A stretch of DNA of 23,488 nucleotides from an uncultured Clostridia bacterium. GTDB lineage: Bacteria; Bacillota; Clostridia; Christensenellales; CAG-138. Below the pieces are notes generated by a model, which saw nothing but the letters and a program-made list of their open reading frames with translations, made no database searches and had not been told where the DNA came from. The stretch lies in the NCBI GenBank assembly GCA_937894955.1, contig CALAXO010000002.1, positions 1 through 23,488 on the forward strand, written 5' to 3'. Below are positions 1-8,128 of the stretch, in pieces; position 1 is the first letter of the stretch; each line of letters starts with the position of its first letter. Position numbers and translations under genes: made by a program.

Positions 1-51
1 ACATCCATTGACGCACTGCTCGTTTTCCGCAAAGCAATGGGCATTGAATAA
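1..51 (+). CDS. C-terminal end of a dockerin-type protein (partial)
   Basis: The window opens inside a reading frame that ends at a TAA at 49-51. Its last 16 residues read TSIDALLVFRKAMGIE, nearly the same as the end of the next gene's second dockerin repeat (TSVDALLIIRKAVQSA). I therefore infer that the truncated gene encodes another protein with a C-terminal dockerin, a calcium-binding module that docks onto cohesins. Everything upstream of the dockerin end lies outside the window, so its other domains are unknown. The frame and similarity are seen directly; the dockerin assignment follows from the neighbour. Confidence 0.7.
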   Translation, partial: TSIDALLVFRKAMGIE

Positions 52-66
52 TTCGCCTTAACACCG

Positions 67-160
67 AACGACCGCGCTTTATCCCGGAACATCATCATGA
101 TGAACTTCCGGGATAAAGCTCCGACAGAATTAAACGGACCGCGATTCGTATCCGGTCGTT
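67..160. repeat. Nested inverted repeats between two dockerin genes
   Basis: A perfect 14-bp inverted repeat has arms at 76-89 (GCTTTATCCCGGAA) and 106-119. Its loop contains the further palindrome TCATCATGATGA (92-103). An outer 8-bp pair, AACGACCG (67-74) and CGGTCGTT (153-160), encloses it. The main hairpin could end transcription of the upstream gene, but no T-run follows it, so it is not a canonical intrinsic terminator. It could instead be an mRNA-stabilising or processing structure. Confidence 0.6.
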
Positions 161-186
161 TAAAATAAAATGAAAGGGAAAAGAAA

Positions 187-2394
187 ATGAAAAAAATTCT
201 GTCCTTCCTTCTTGCACTCGCACTGCTTATCGGAATCATCCCGATGAGTTTTGCAGGCGCAGCAACCTTAACCGATGCTGTGAAAAGCAATTACAGTATT
301 GAAACAACCCTGTCTGACGGAATAATCCAGAAGACAGCAAAACGCACGTTCTTTGTTATTGCAAAGGACGGCGACGGCAACAAGGTCACCCCGACCGCAA
401 CTTTCAACGGCGATGCACTCTCCCCCACTTGGGACGATGCAACGCAGACGAGCTTCACTTTGAACTTTACTGTGGAAGGTGAAAACACCGTCGTTGTTTC
501 CGCCGGCGATGCTGAGTTGACGTACAGTATTACCTATCAGCCCGCAGAAGACGGCGAATACGTCGGTCAGGCAATCTTCAGCATCGAAGCATTCTCCCTC
601 GGTGAAGGTTACATCGTTGAACCCGTGCTTACCGATATTTATGCCGGCGACTGTGCTGCCGAGATACTGATGCGTGTGCTTAACCGCTTCGGATTCACCG
701 AATCCCACACCGGCAGCGTTGAAAGCGGCTTTTATCTTGCAACCATTAAGGACGGAACGATCCCCAATATCCCTGTCTCTCCTGTCAACGCTCCCGCAGA
801 ACTTGTTGATGCGCTTTCATCTTGGGGCATAACACTTGAAGATCGCTACAGTGAAAACGAACTCGGCGAATTCGACTATTGTTATGCTTCCGGCTGGATG
901 TACTGTCTTAACAATGTGTTCCCCAATGTCGGCTTCTCAGATTCATACCTGTCCGACGGCGATGTTGTCCGTGTTCAGTTCACCGTTGCCTACGGCAGCG
1001 ATATCGGCGGCGGTTATGCAATGGGCGGCAGTGATAACACATCTTTCTACCCCGTTGCAAACAAAGACAGGCTCAGCACGCTTATCGCAGTGCTTAACGA
1101 ACACGGCATTGAAATTCCCGATTCTGCCATGAATGCCGCAACCGCGATTTATGCAAGTCAGGAAGACGTAAATGCCGCCGCAGCGGTTTTGCAGCAGCTT
1201 GAAGACGAATATCAACAGAATGCCCCTGTTCGCGATGTTATAGCAAAGATTTCCGCAATCGGAGAGGTGAGCCTTGAGAGCGCCTCTGCCATTGCGGAGG
1301 CAAGGCAGGCATATGATGCTCTGACCGCCGAACAGCAGGCTCTTGTCAGCAATTATGATGTTCTCACCGCAGCCGAAGAAGCACTTCGCATCCTAGTTGA
1401 AGAACTTCCTGTTTCGGCGTCTTTCTCCGCGCCCGAAATCATCGCACTTTCCGGTCAGCAGGTCGAGATTCCCATCACCGTAAGCGGCAAGTTCGAAGCA
1501 CACACCCTTGAAATGCATATCGGTTACGACAGTACAAAACTAACCGTTAATGAAGTCGTTCCCGGTGCAATTCTCGAAAACACTTCCATGAGCGTTATTG
1601 ACTTCACCACAACACCCGGCACGATTTATGTCGGTGCACTCTGCGCGGACGCTCCCATGACGGGCAACGGCATCGATGAAAATGTTCTGCTCACCGTTAG
1701 GGCGACCGTAAATCCCGAGTTCTCCGGCACAACTCCCGTCAACGTTGATGTGAACAGATTTGTTAATCTTCCTGTCGGCGGCACAGTCACCGATATTGAG
1801 ATTCACACAACGAACGGCTCCGTAAGCGCATCATTGCCCGAATACACTCTGACCTACACCGTCAACGGCGAGTTCTATGCCGAACAGACCTACACCGTCG
1901 GTGCAGCAATCACCGTGCCTGAATACACCGTGCCCGAAGGATACACTTTCTCCGGCTGGGTTGTTCCCGAAACCATGCCTGCCGAAGATTTGACGGTTGA
2001 CGCTGTATTTTCGATCAATGTCTACACTGTTACATTCGTTGACGGATTCAACGGCTCCGCAATTGCCGAAGTTTCCGTTGAACACGGCAGCAATGTCACC
2101 GCGCCTGCCGCACCCGCGCATGACGGTTATGTTTTCACCGGTTGGAACGGCAGCCTTGTCAACGTTACCGAAAACCGCACCGTAACCGCCGAATACTGTC
2201 TCCTCGGTGACGTTGACGGCAACGGAATTGTGACTTCCGCCGATGCTCTCACCGTGCTTCGCATGTCTCTTGAGATTATCGCAGTGCCTGTTTCCGGCAG
2301 CCTTGATTTCAGCATTTGTGATATCAACGGCAGCGGCGATATAACATCCGTTGATGCGCTCCTAATAATTCGCAAAGCAGTGCAGTCCGCGTAA
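187..2394 (+). CDS. Secreted multidomain protein with DUF4430-like, cohesin, InlB-like repeat and dockerin modules
   Basis: This 735-residue protein starts with a signal peptide (MKKILSFLLALALLIG core, probable cleavage near residues 23-26). An Ig-like stretch runs to about 118. Residues about 125-270 resemble DUF4430 (GYIVEP, SGWMYCLNNVFPNVG, LSDGDVV). A helical FIVAR-like segment covers about 345-405, with YDALTAEQQALV. Residues about 410-548 look like a cohesin. Two InlB/Flg_new-type repeats follow at about 551-609 and 612-670, each with a GYxFxGW core. A dockerin fills 673-733 with two calcium loops (DVDGNGIVTSAD and DINGSGDITSVD). An AAAGGGAA ribosome site at 173-180 supports the start. 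It is probably exported and takes part in protein-protein assembly at or outside the cell surface. No catalytic domain is visible. There is no LPXTG or transmembrane anchor, so any attachment would be through the dockerin. Domain calls are by eye; the cohesin and DUF4430 borders are approximate. Confidence 0.85.
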   Translation: MKKILSFLLALALLIGIIPMSFAGAATLTDAVKSNYSIETTLSDGIIQKTAKRTFFVIAKDGDGNKVTPTATFNGDALSPTWDDATQTSFTLNFTVEGENTVVVSAGDAELTYSITYQPAEDGEYVGQAIFSIEAFSLGEGYIVEPVLTDIYAGDCAAEILMRVLNRFGFTESHTGSVESGFYLATIKDGTIPNIPVSPVNAPAELVDALSSWGITLEDRYSENELGEFDYCYASGWMYCLNNVFPNVGFSDSYLSDGDVVRVQFTVAYGSDIGGGYAMGGSDNTSFYPVANKDRLSTLIAVLNEHGIEIPDSAMNAATAIYASQEDVNAAAAVLQQLEDEYQQNAPVRDVIAKISAIGEVSLESASAIAEARQAYDALTAEQQALVSNYDVLTAAEEALRILVEELPVSASFSAPEIIALSGQQVEIPITVSGKFEAHTLEMHIGYDSTKLTVNEVVPGAILENTSMSVIDFTTTPGTIYVGALCADAPMTGNGIDENVLLTVRATVNPEFSGTTPVNVDVNRFVNLPVGGTVTDIEIHTTNGSVSASLPEYTLTYTVNGEFYAEQTYTVGAAITVPEYTVPEGYTFSGWVVPETMPAEDLTVDAVFSINVYTVTFVDGFNGSAIAEVSVEHGSNVTAPAAPAHDGYVFTGWNGSLVNVTENRTVTAEYCLLGDVDGNGIVTSADALTVLRMSLEIIAVPVSGSLDFSICDINGSGDITSVDALLIIRKAVQSA

Positions 2395-2438
2395 CAGATT
2401 ACAGTTGGTCTGAAACGCTTTCTGCATCAGCACACAAA

Positions 2439-2490
2439 AAACAGGGGCGGACAGTTCTTAAAGGCTTGTCCGTCCCTGTTTGCATTTGAT
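2439..2490 (+). terminator. Intrinsic terminator after the cohesin/dockerin gene
   Basis: Fifteen-base arms at 2439-2453 (AAACAGGGGCGGACA) and 2467-2481 (TGTCCGTCCCTGTTT) pair fully with one G-U. The loop is 13 bases and a moderately T-rich stretch (GCATTTGATT) follows. It lies about 45 bases after the stop codon of the secreted protein gene. Confidence 0.75.
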
Positions 2491-2568
2491 TAATTGCTCA
2501 CATTCAACATTCGGAATCTTATTTTCCGTTTGTTGCTCCCAATTATTAATATCAAGTCAAAATCAAGC

Positions 2569-2600
2569 AGCCGCTCTGAGCGAACGGCTACTTTTTTGTT
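2569..2600. terminator. Probable bidirectional terminator between converging genes
   Basis: A short hairpin has arms at 2569-2575 and 2583-2589. On the minus strand it forms seven pairs including one G-U and lies 25 bases past the dnaJ stop. On the plus strand a CTTTTTTGTTGTTT run follows the hairpin. It separates the leftward heat-shock operon from the rightward cohesin/dockerin gene. The stem is short, so this is a moderate call. Confidence 0.5.
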
Positions 2601-2613
2601 GTTTGCTTATGGA

Positions 2614-3759
2614 TTACTTTTTGCGTCCGCGCCGTTTTTTTCCGGCAGGAACACTTGTACCCATTGATTCCGCAAGCTGTTCAAACAACTCGCGCTGTTC
2701 CGCTGTAAGCTTTTTGGGAATTTCAACGGTGACATTTACGTAAAGGTCACCCTTGCCGGGAAGGCGCAGTTTCTGTATGCCCTGTTCGCGCATACGGAAT
2801 GTTGTTCCGCTTTGAGTCCCTTCGGGAATGTTATATTTTAACTCACCCGAAAGAGTCGGAACTGTAACCTCGCCGCCGAGAACGGCAGTTGTTACGGGAA
2901 TCGTAAGGTTTGTGTACAGGTTATAGCCGTCACGGACAAACTGCTTGCTGCTCTTCACGCGGATCGTCACAAGCAAATCGCCGTCCGAACCTCCGTTATA
3001 GCCCGCGTCACCTTTTCCGCCGAGACGAATACTCTGCCCGTCATCAATGCCGGCAGGGATTGTAACAACAACCTTCACAACATTGCTTACTCTGCCCTTG
3101 CCGCGGCAGGTTTCGCAGGGCTGCTCAATAATCTTGCCCGTGCCGCCGCATGCATCACAGGGACGAACACTCTGCATCGTGCCCAGCATTGTATTTTGCT
3201 GAACTCGAATCTGACCCGTGCCGTTGCAGCGTGTACAGGTTTTTTTGCTTGTTCCGGGCTTTGCTCCGCTGCCGCCGCATGTGGTGCATTTTTCTTCGCG
3301 TTTATACGAAATTTCCTTTTTGCAGCCGAATGCCGCCTCTTCGAACGTTATCGTCAAAGAGTAGCGCAAATCCTCGCCCTGCATCGGCGCATCCGCGCGT
3401 GCACTCCTGCTTCTTCCGCCGAAACCGCTGCCGAACATTGAATTCAAAATATCGTCAAACCCTGTGAAGGAGCCCGTGAATCCCGCACCCGAAAATCCGT
3501 TGAAGCCGCCGCCGTAAGCACCCGCTGAAGGATCAAACGCCGCATGACCGAACTGATCATACTTCGCACGCTTGTCCTTATCGGAAAGGACTTCATATGC
3601 CTCGTTTGCTTCTTTAAATTTTGCTTCCGCTTCTTTGTTGTTCGGATTCAGATCCGGGTGATACTTTTTTGCAAGTTTTCTGTAAGCGGATTTTATCTCG
3701 TCATCACTCGCCGTTTTTTCAACACCGAGAACTTCATAATAATCTTTTTTTTCTGCCAT
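2614..3759 (-). CDS. dnaJ: Chaperone protein DnaJ (Hsp40)
   Basis: DnaJ delivers unfolded proteins to DnaK and stimulates its ATPase in the cytoplasm. The 381-residue product has all four canonical regions. The J domain (1-70) carries the HPD motif at residues 34-36. A Gly/Phe-rich linker covers about 76-115. The zinc-finger domain has four CxxCxGxG motifs, starting at C158, C175, C201 and C215. The C-terminal substrate-binding domain is followed by a basic tail, KKRRGRKK. Length and architecture are typical of type I DnaJ. It is the last gene of the leftward heat-shock unit and is separated from dnaK by an unusually long 335-base gap. A GGGGGAG ribosome site precedes the ATG. Confidence 0.98.
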   Translation of the reverse strand: MAEKKDYYEVLGVEKTASDDEIKSAYRKLAKKYHPDLNPNNKEAEAKFKEANEAYEVLSDKDKRAKYDQFGHAAFDPSAGAYGGGFNGFSGAGFTGSFTGFDDILNSMFGSGFGGRSRSARADAPMQGEDLRYSLTITFEEAAFGCKKEISYKREEKCTTCGGSGAKPGTSKKTCTRCNGTGQIRVQQNTMLGTMQSVRPCDACGGTGKIIEQPCETCRGKGRVSNVVKVVVTIPAGIDDGQSIRLGGKGDAGYNGGSDGDLLVTIRVKSSKQFVRDGYNLYTNLTIPVTTAVLGGEVTVPTLSGELKYNIPEGTQSGTTFRMREQGIQKLRLPGKGDLYVNVTVEIPKKLTAEQRELFEQLAESMGTSVPAGKKRRGRKK

Positions 3760-4094
3760 GGTGCTCCCCCATGAAATAATAATTCAACACCGAATCAGTA
3801 TCCATCCAAGATAAACCCGCTCAAAAACGCATCGCATCCCGAATCGGCTTTCGTCCGGTGTTTTTTCGTTTAATCCAAACTGCATTGCATCCAAGTCTTG
3901 AGAAAAACTGTCGGCGTCAATGCAAACCTTCGGGGCTCGACAGAAGCTGCCGTGCCCCTACGCTTGGTCTGTTCACTTCATTCCGCCGCCAATGCTTTAT
4001 TATTGTGCATCCGCGGCGGAAATTGATTTTCTTTGAGCGGTACCAACCGGAATCAGCCGCCGTACCGCCGTTTATATTATCAGGTTAAACGGAA
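3760..4094. other. dnaK-dnaJ intergenic gap with several hairpins, no gene
   Basis: I see no credible gene and no second CIRCE in this gap. It holds three stem-loops. The first has arms at 3932-3943 and 3947-3958, 12 positions with one mismatch around a 3-base loop. The second has arms TTCCGCCGC at 3981-3989 and GCGGCGGAA at 4013-4021. The third has GCGGTAC at 4037-4043 with GTACCGC at 4062-4068. None has a T-run on either strand, so they look more like mRNA processing or stability elements than terminators. No convincing promoter for dnaJ is visible. Confidence 0.55.
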
Positions 4095-5927
4095 TCATTT
4101 GTCGACAATTTCGTAATCTGCATCAACAACGCCGTCATCGTTGCCGTTGTTGCCGCTGCCCGCCGCACCTGCATTGGGATCAAAGCCGGCCGCACCGCCG
4201 TTCTGCTGATAAATCTTGCCGAAAACTTCATAGGATACCTCGGTCAGCTTTTCGGTTGCAGCTTTAATTGCCTCTGAATCGCTGCCGTTGAGAGCAGATT
4301 TAACATTTTCAACTTCAGCATTGATTCTGGACTTATCGCCTTCTGCGATCTTGTCGCCGAGTTCCTTCATTGTCTTTTCGGTTTCGTATACCAAAGTGTC
4401 GGCATGATTGCGTGTTTCAACTTCATCCTTGCGTTTCTTATCCTCGTTTGCGAACTGCTCAGCCTCTTTAACTGCGCGGTTGATTTCATCCTCGGACAAG
4501 TTGGTGGATGCAGTGATGGTGATGTTCTGTTCGTTGCCCGTGCCGAGATCCTTTGCAGTTACATGAACGATGCCGTTTGCATCGATATCAAAGCTGACTT
4601 CAATCTGAGGCACTCCCCTGGGTGCGGGTGCAATGCCGGTAAGCTGGAACTTGCCGAGACTCTTGTTGTACTGTGCCATCTCACGCTCGCCCTGGAGCAC
4701 ATGGATCTCAACGCTTGTCTGACCGTCCGCCGCAGTTGAGAACACTTGGCTCTTCTTGGTGGGGATGGTGGTATTGCGGTCAATAAGCTTCGTGAACACG
4801 CCGCCAAGGGTCTCAATGCCGAGGCTCAAGGGGGTTACGTCAAGAAGAAGAACGTCTTTTACTTCACCGCCGAGAACGCCGCCCTGAATTGCAGCACCGA
4901 TTGCAACACATTCATCGGGATTAATGCCCTTGAAGGGTTCTTTGCCGGTGATGTTCTTTACAAGATCCTGAACTGCGGGAACACGGGTTGAACCGCCGAC
5001 AAGGATAACCTTATCAATCTGAGAGGTTTTAAGACCCGCATCATGCAATGCCTGCTGTACGCAAGTTTTTGTTTTGTCGAGCAAATCGGAGATAAGCTCG
5101 TTGAACTTTGCACGTGTGATGTTCATATCGAGATGAACAGGGCCGTTTGCATCCATCGTGATGAAGGGAAGATTGATGTTTGCGGAAGCCATGCCGGAAA
5201 GTTCGATTTTTGCTTTCTCAGCCGCTTCTTTAAGCCTCTGCTTCGCCATGCGATCGTTGCGCAGGTCAATGCCGTGGGACTTTTTAAATTCCTCTGCAAT
5301 ATAGTTGATGAGACGATCATCGAAATCATCGCCGCCGAGACGGTTATTGCCGGCAGTTGCAAGAACTTCAAACACGCCATCGCCGATTTCAAGGATGGAA
5401 ACATCGAACGTGCCGCCGCCAAGGTCGTAAATCAGGATTTTCTGGTTTTTTTCCTTATCCATACCATATGCAAGTGCAGCCGCAGTTGGTTCGTTGATGA
5501 TACGAAGAACATTAAGGCCTGCAATCTTGCCTGCATCCTTGGTTGCCTGACGCTGACTGTCGGTAAAGTAAGCGGGAACGGTAATAACAGCATCGGTGAC
5601 TTTTTCGCCGAGATAAGCTTCCGCATCCTGCTTCAGCTTCTGAAGAATCATTGCGGAAATCTCCTGCGGAGTATAGGATTTGCCTTCAATAGTGCGGCGA
5701 TAATCGCTGCCCATTTCACGCTTAATGCTGCTTACTGTGTTGTCGGGGTTGGTAATAGCCTGACGCTTTGCAACCTGACCCACCATACGCTCACCGTTTT
5801 TGAACGCAACAACAGAAGGAGTTGTGCGAGAGCCTTCGGGATTGGGGATAACAACGGGTTCACCGCCTTCAAGGACAGCAACACAGGAATTGGTCGTACC
5901 AAGGTCGATACCGATAATTTTTGACAT
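4095..5927 (-). CDS. dnaK: Chaperone protein DnaK (Hsp70)
   Basis: DnaK is the ATP-dependent Hsp70 that binds exposed hydrophobic segments, working with DnaJ and the exchange factor GrpE. The 610-residue protein opens with the phosphate-1 motif IGIDLGTTNSCVAV. It has the DLGGGTFDVSIL phosphate-2 motif, VILVGGSTRVPAV in the adenosine site, and the linker VLLLDVTPLSLGIETLGG before the substrate-binding domain. The tail is Gly/Asn-rich and ends DADYEIVDK, close to the usual EEVD-like bacterial end. The length is normal. An AAAGGT ribosome site lies just upstream. It is the third gene of the hrcA operon and is expected to be controlled by HrcA through the CIRCE operator far upstream. Confidence 0.99.
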   Translation of the reverse strand: MSKIIGIDLGTTNSCVAVLEGGEPVVIPNPEGSRTTPSVVAFKNGERMVGQVAKRQAITNPDNTVSSIKREMGSDYRRTIEGKSYTPQEISAMILQKLKQDAEAYLGEKVTDAVITVPAYFTDSQRQATKDAGKIAGLNVLRIINEPTAAALAYGMDKEKNQKILIYDLGGGTFDVSILEIGDGVFEVLATAGNNRLGGDDFDDRLINYIAEEFKKSHGIDLRNDRMAKQRLKEAAEKAKIELSGMASANINLPFITMDANGPVHLDMNITRAKFNELISDLLDKTKTCVQQALHDAGLKTSQIDKVILVGGSTRVPAVQDLVKNITGKEPFKGINPDECVAIGAAIQGGVLGGEVKDVLLLDVTPLSLGIETLGGVFTKLIDRNTTIPTKKSQVFSTAADGQTSVEIHVLQGEREMAQYNKSLGKFQLTGIAPAPRGVPQIEVSFDIDANGIVHVTAKDLGTGNEQNITITASTNLSEDEINRAVKEAEQFANEDKKRKDEVETRNHADTLVYETEKTMKELGDKIAEGDKSRINAEVENVKSALNGSDSEAIKAATEKLTEVSYEVFGKIYQQNGGAAGFDPNAGAAGSGNNGNDDGVVDADYEIVDK

Positions 5928-6004
5928 AATAATTTACCTTTCTTTCCGGCGGAAAATAACGGTTCATGTTTTGATATGATTGCCGCCGTCCGCCGCGGCG
6001 CCAA

Positions 6005-6027
6005 CGGTGCTGACAAATTCTGCACCG
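6005..6027. other. Hairpin in the grpE-dnaK gap
   Basis: The 221-base gap between grpE and dnaK has no gene. It carries a small perfect stem, CGGTGC (6005-6010) with GCACCG (6022-6027), around an 11-base loop. There is no T-run, so I read it as a possible mRNA processing or stability structure within the operon. Confidence 0.4.
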
Positions 6028-6148
6028 ACCGCAATGGGTTTGGGATTTTAAATTTATTTCATCCCCGGTTAAGGGGGTGGATTTTGCTTTTGTTTGACTG
6101 ATGCAGATCCGTTTTGAGACACGGAGCGCATGTATCCGGGTTTTGTGC

Positions 6149-6760
6149 TCAGGCTTTGACTTTCACCATCGTGTGACGGATTATCTTACCCTTTGCACGG
6201 TAGCCTTTCTGAAGAACTGCCGTTATTGTTCCGCTTTCGGCGTCGCTGTCATTCTCATCGCGCATGACTGCGTCATGCATGTTCGGATCAAAGACGCCTT
6301 CGGCTTCTATTTCCTCAAGTCCGCTCTTTTTAAGGCAGTCAAGCAGCTGCTTTTGAATCTGCTCCATGCCCTTTGAAAAGGGTGAACCATCGGATGTTGC
6401 GAGGGCACGCTCGAAATTATCAAGCACCGGAAGGATGTTTTTTATAGTTTCGCGAATGCCGTCATCGTAACTTTCGGCGCGCACCGATGCATTGCGCTTG
6501 CGGAAATTGTTGAATTCCGCCTGGATACGTTGAGCATCTCCGATTGCCTCGTCCGCACTTTTCTTCAAAGTTTCAATTTCGGCATTCATGCGTTCTATTT
6601 CAGCTTTTGCGCGTTCGAACTCATCCTTTGAAAGCGTCACACCGCCGTTGTCCTCTGAATTTTCCGCTCGATTTTCTGTGGAATCCTGTTCAACGGTTTC
6701 ATATGCTTCGGCGGGCATCTTTTCATCCTGTTGAACGGGTTTTTTTTTGTCCTTTGCCAT
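6149..6760 (-). CDS. grpE: Nucleotide exchange factor GrpE
   Basis: GrpE drives ADP release from DnaK. The 203-residue protein has a charged, low-complexity N-terminus. A long coiled-coil helix follows (about residues 48-90, rich in E, K and A with FERAKAEIERMNAEIETLKK). Then comes the typical RIQAEFNNFRKR segment and a C-terminal beta domain ending in the family signature VLQKGYRAKGKIIRHTMVKV. It is the second gene of the heat-shock operon, 62 bases after hrcA. A GGAGGAAGTT ribosome site precedes its ATG. Confidence 0.97.
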   Translation of the reverse strand: MAKDKKKPVQQDEKMPAEAYETVEQDSTENRAENSEDNGGVTLSKDEFERAKAEIERMNAEIETLKKSADEAIGDAQRIQAEFNNFRKRNASVRAESYDDGIRETIKNILPVLDNFERALATSDGSPFSKGMEQIQKQLLDCLKKSGLEEIEAEGVFDPNMHDAVMRDENDSDAESGTITAVLQKGYRAKGKIIRHTMVKVKA

Positions 6761-6822
6761 AACTTCCTCCGTGACTCAGGCATTGCTGCCGTTGTTCTTC
6801 ATTATTCTGCAGCCTGATGCGG

Positions 6823-7863
6823 CTAATCATTCTTTTTGAGCATATCGCTCAAAACATTGCTCAAGTTTTCGCTCACACATTTAAGCACCGCAACAACCTT
6901 GCCGTAATCCATTCTTGTTGGGCCGATAACACCCATTGAACCCGCCAATTCGTTGCCGACACTGTAATTTACCGTGACAACGGAGCAATCTTTAAGTTCG
7001 GGGTTATCGTTCTCGGTTCCGATGCGCACCGTCAGCTCTACGCCGTCCTTGTTTTGAGTGAATACCTGTTGAATGCAGCTGCCGTTTTCAACCTCGGACA
7101 GGAACGACTTTGCTTTTGCAACATCGGAGTATTCGGGATAATCCAGTATGTTTGCGGCGCCGACAACCTCGACCTCCTGTTTGTTCAGGTTGTTTGTGAG
7201 AGGTTGAAGCATTGCTGCAGCCGATTCGGCCTGTTCGCCGATTTCTTCCTTTAAGAGAGGAAGCAGCGTATTCTGCGCATCGGTGAGTTTGTAACCTGCA
7301 AGTCGCTCGTTCATCAGTTCCGCAAGTTGTTCAATGCTGTGCGGAGTCACTCCCGCCGGAACCGACAACGTTCTGCTTGAAGTAGTACCGGTGTTGGTGA
7401 CAATAACAGCCAATGCCTTTCCGTCCGTTACGGGAATCAGACTGATATGCTTAAACCTTGCATTTTTTATCTGCGGGGTTTGAACAACAGAAGTATATTT
7501 CGTGATTCCCGAAAGCATTTTTGCAGTCTCACGAATTACTTCGCCGACTTCGCTGACGCGTGTGTTCAGATGACGTCTGATGTATTCCGCTTCTTCATCG
7601 GTCAGCTTTGCTCTGTCCATAATGGAGTTCACGTAGAGTCTGTAAGCTTTTTCGCTCGGAACCCTGCCCGCACTCGCATGCGGCTGTTCAAGAAAACCAA
7701 GCTCCGTAAGGTCGCTCATCTCGTTGCGGATCGTTGCGGGAGAAAGCTCGATATCGTCACGCTTTGACAAAGTCCTCGAACCGACCGGCGAAGCCGTGAG
7801 AATATAGTCGTCAACGATCGCTTGAAGTATGCGCATTTTGCGAACATCCAGAACTTCCGTCAT
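6823..7863 (-). CDS. hrcA: Heat-inducible transcription repressor HrcA
   Basis: HrcA binds CIRCE operators and represses class I heat-shock genes; its folding depends on GroEL. I place the start at 7863 (MTEVLDVRKMRILQAIV), which gives 346 residues, the usual family length. A GAGGAG ribosome site lies nine bases upstream. The frame stays open to an ATG at 7938, but that codon lies inside the CIRCE spacer and upstream sequence there is not protein-like. The N-terminal winged helix shows SPVGSRTL and LSPATIRNEMSDLTELGFLEQPHASAGRVPS, the HrcA signature. First gene of the hrcA-grpE-dnaK-dnaJ unit and presumably autoregulated. Confidence 0.97.
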   Translation of the reverse strand: MTEVLDVRKMRILQAIVDDYILTASPVGSRTLSKRDDIELSPATIRNEMSDLTELGFLEQPHASAGRVPSEKAYRLYVNSIMDRAKLTDEEAEYIRRHLNTRVSEVGEVIRETAKMLSGITKYTSVVQTPQIKNARFKHISLIPVTDGKALAVIVTNTGTTSSRTLSVPAGVTPHSIEQLAELMNERLAGYKLTDAQNTLLPLLKEEIGEQAESAAAMLQPLTNNLNKQEVEVVGAANILDYPEYSDVAKAKSFLSEVENGSCIQQVFTQNKDGVELTVRIGTENDNPELKDCSVVTVNYSVGNELAGSMGVIGPTRMDYGKVVAVLKCVSENLSNVLSDMLKKND

Positions 7864-7926
7864 ATTCTCACACTCCTCTGAATCATCGTTGCCCCTTTGG
7901 GGGTACCTCATCGGGAAGCACTTGTT

Positions 7927-7955
7927 GTTAGCACTCATTCCCTTTGAGTGCTAAC
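7927..7955 (-). promoter_or_regulatory. CIRCE operator (HrcA binding site)
   Basis: The perfect consensus TTAGCACTC (7928-7936), nine-base spacer, GAGTGCTAA (7946-7954) is present and extends by one more pair at each end. It lies directly downstream of the -10 box of the hrcA promoter, so it overlaps the expected transcription start. This is the known arrangement for HrcA repression of the heat-shock operon. Confidence 0.97.
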
Positions 7956-7984
7956 ATTATAACTCTGTCTCTTGTCACTGTCAA
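7956..7984 (-). promoter_or_regulatory. SigA-type promoter of the hrcA operon
   Basis: On the minus strand TTGACA (7979-7984), a 17-base spacer and TATAAT (7956-7961) match the consensus perfectly. A/T tracts upstream (about 7985-8020) could act as an UP element. The start point would fall inside the CIRCE operator. Confidence 0.95.
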
Positions 7985-8022
7985 CAGTTTTTTTGCTCTG
8001 CAAAAAATATATTTTTTTGAGG

Positions 8023-8051
8023 TTGAAATTCCGTCTCCAACAGTCTAAAAT
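8023..8051 (+). promoter_or_regulatory. Promoter of the NrdG-type activase gene
   Basis: TTGAAA (8023-8028), a 17-base spacer and TAAAAT (8046-8051) form a good SigA-type promoter. It points away from the hrcA promoter and shares the A/T-rich region between them. Confidence 0.75.
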
Positions 8052-8128
8052 ACAAACACCGCCGACTCACATCGGCCGACCGTGTCGTCCGCAATAACAG
8101 TTTCGGCATTAAACAAGGAATTTTATCT

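Noticed and set aside
5043..5924. A 293-codon plus-strand open frame opposite dnaK
   Set aside because: It is antisense to the conserved DnaK ATPase domain, with no ribosome site or recognisable protein features.
7864..7938. Upstream extension of HrcA to an ATG at 7938
   Set aside because: The ATG lies in the CIRCE spacer, close to or upstream of the expected transcription start, while a GAGGAG site precedes the ATG at 7863 and the family N-terminus starts there.
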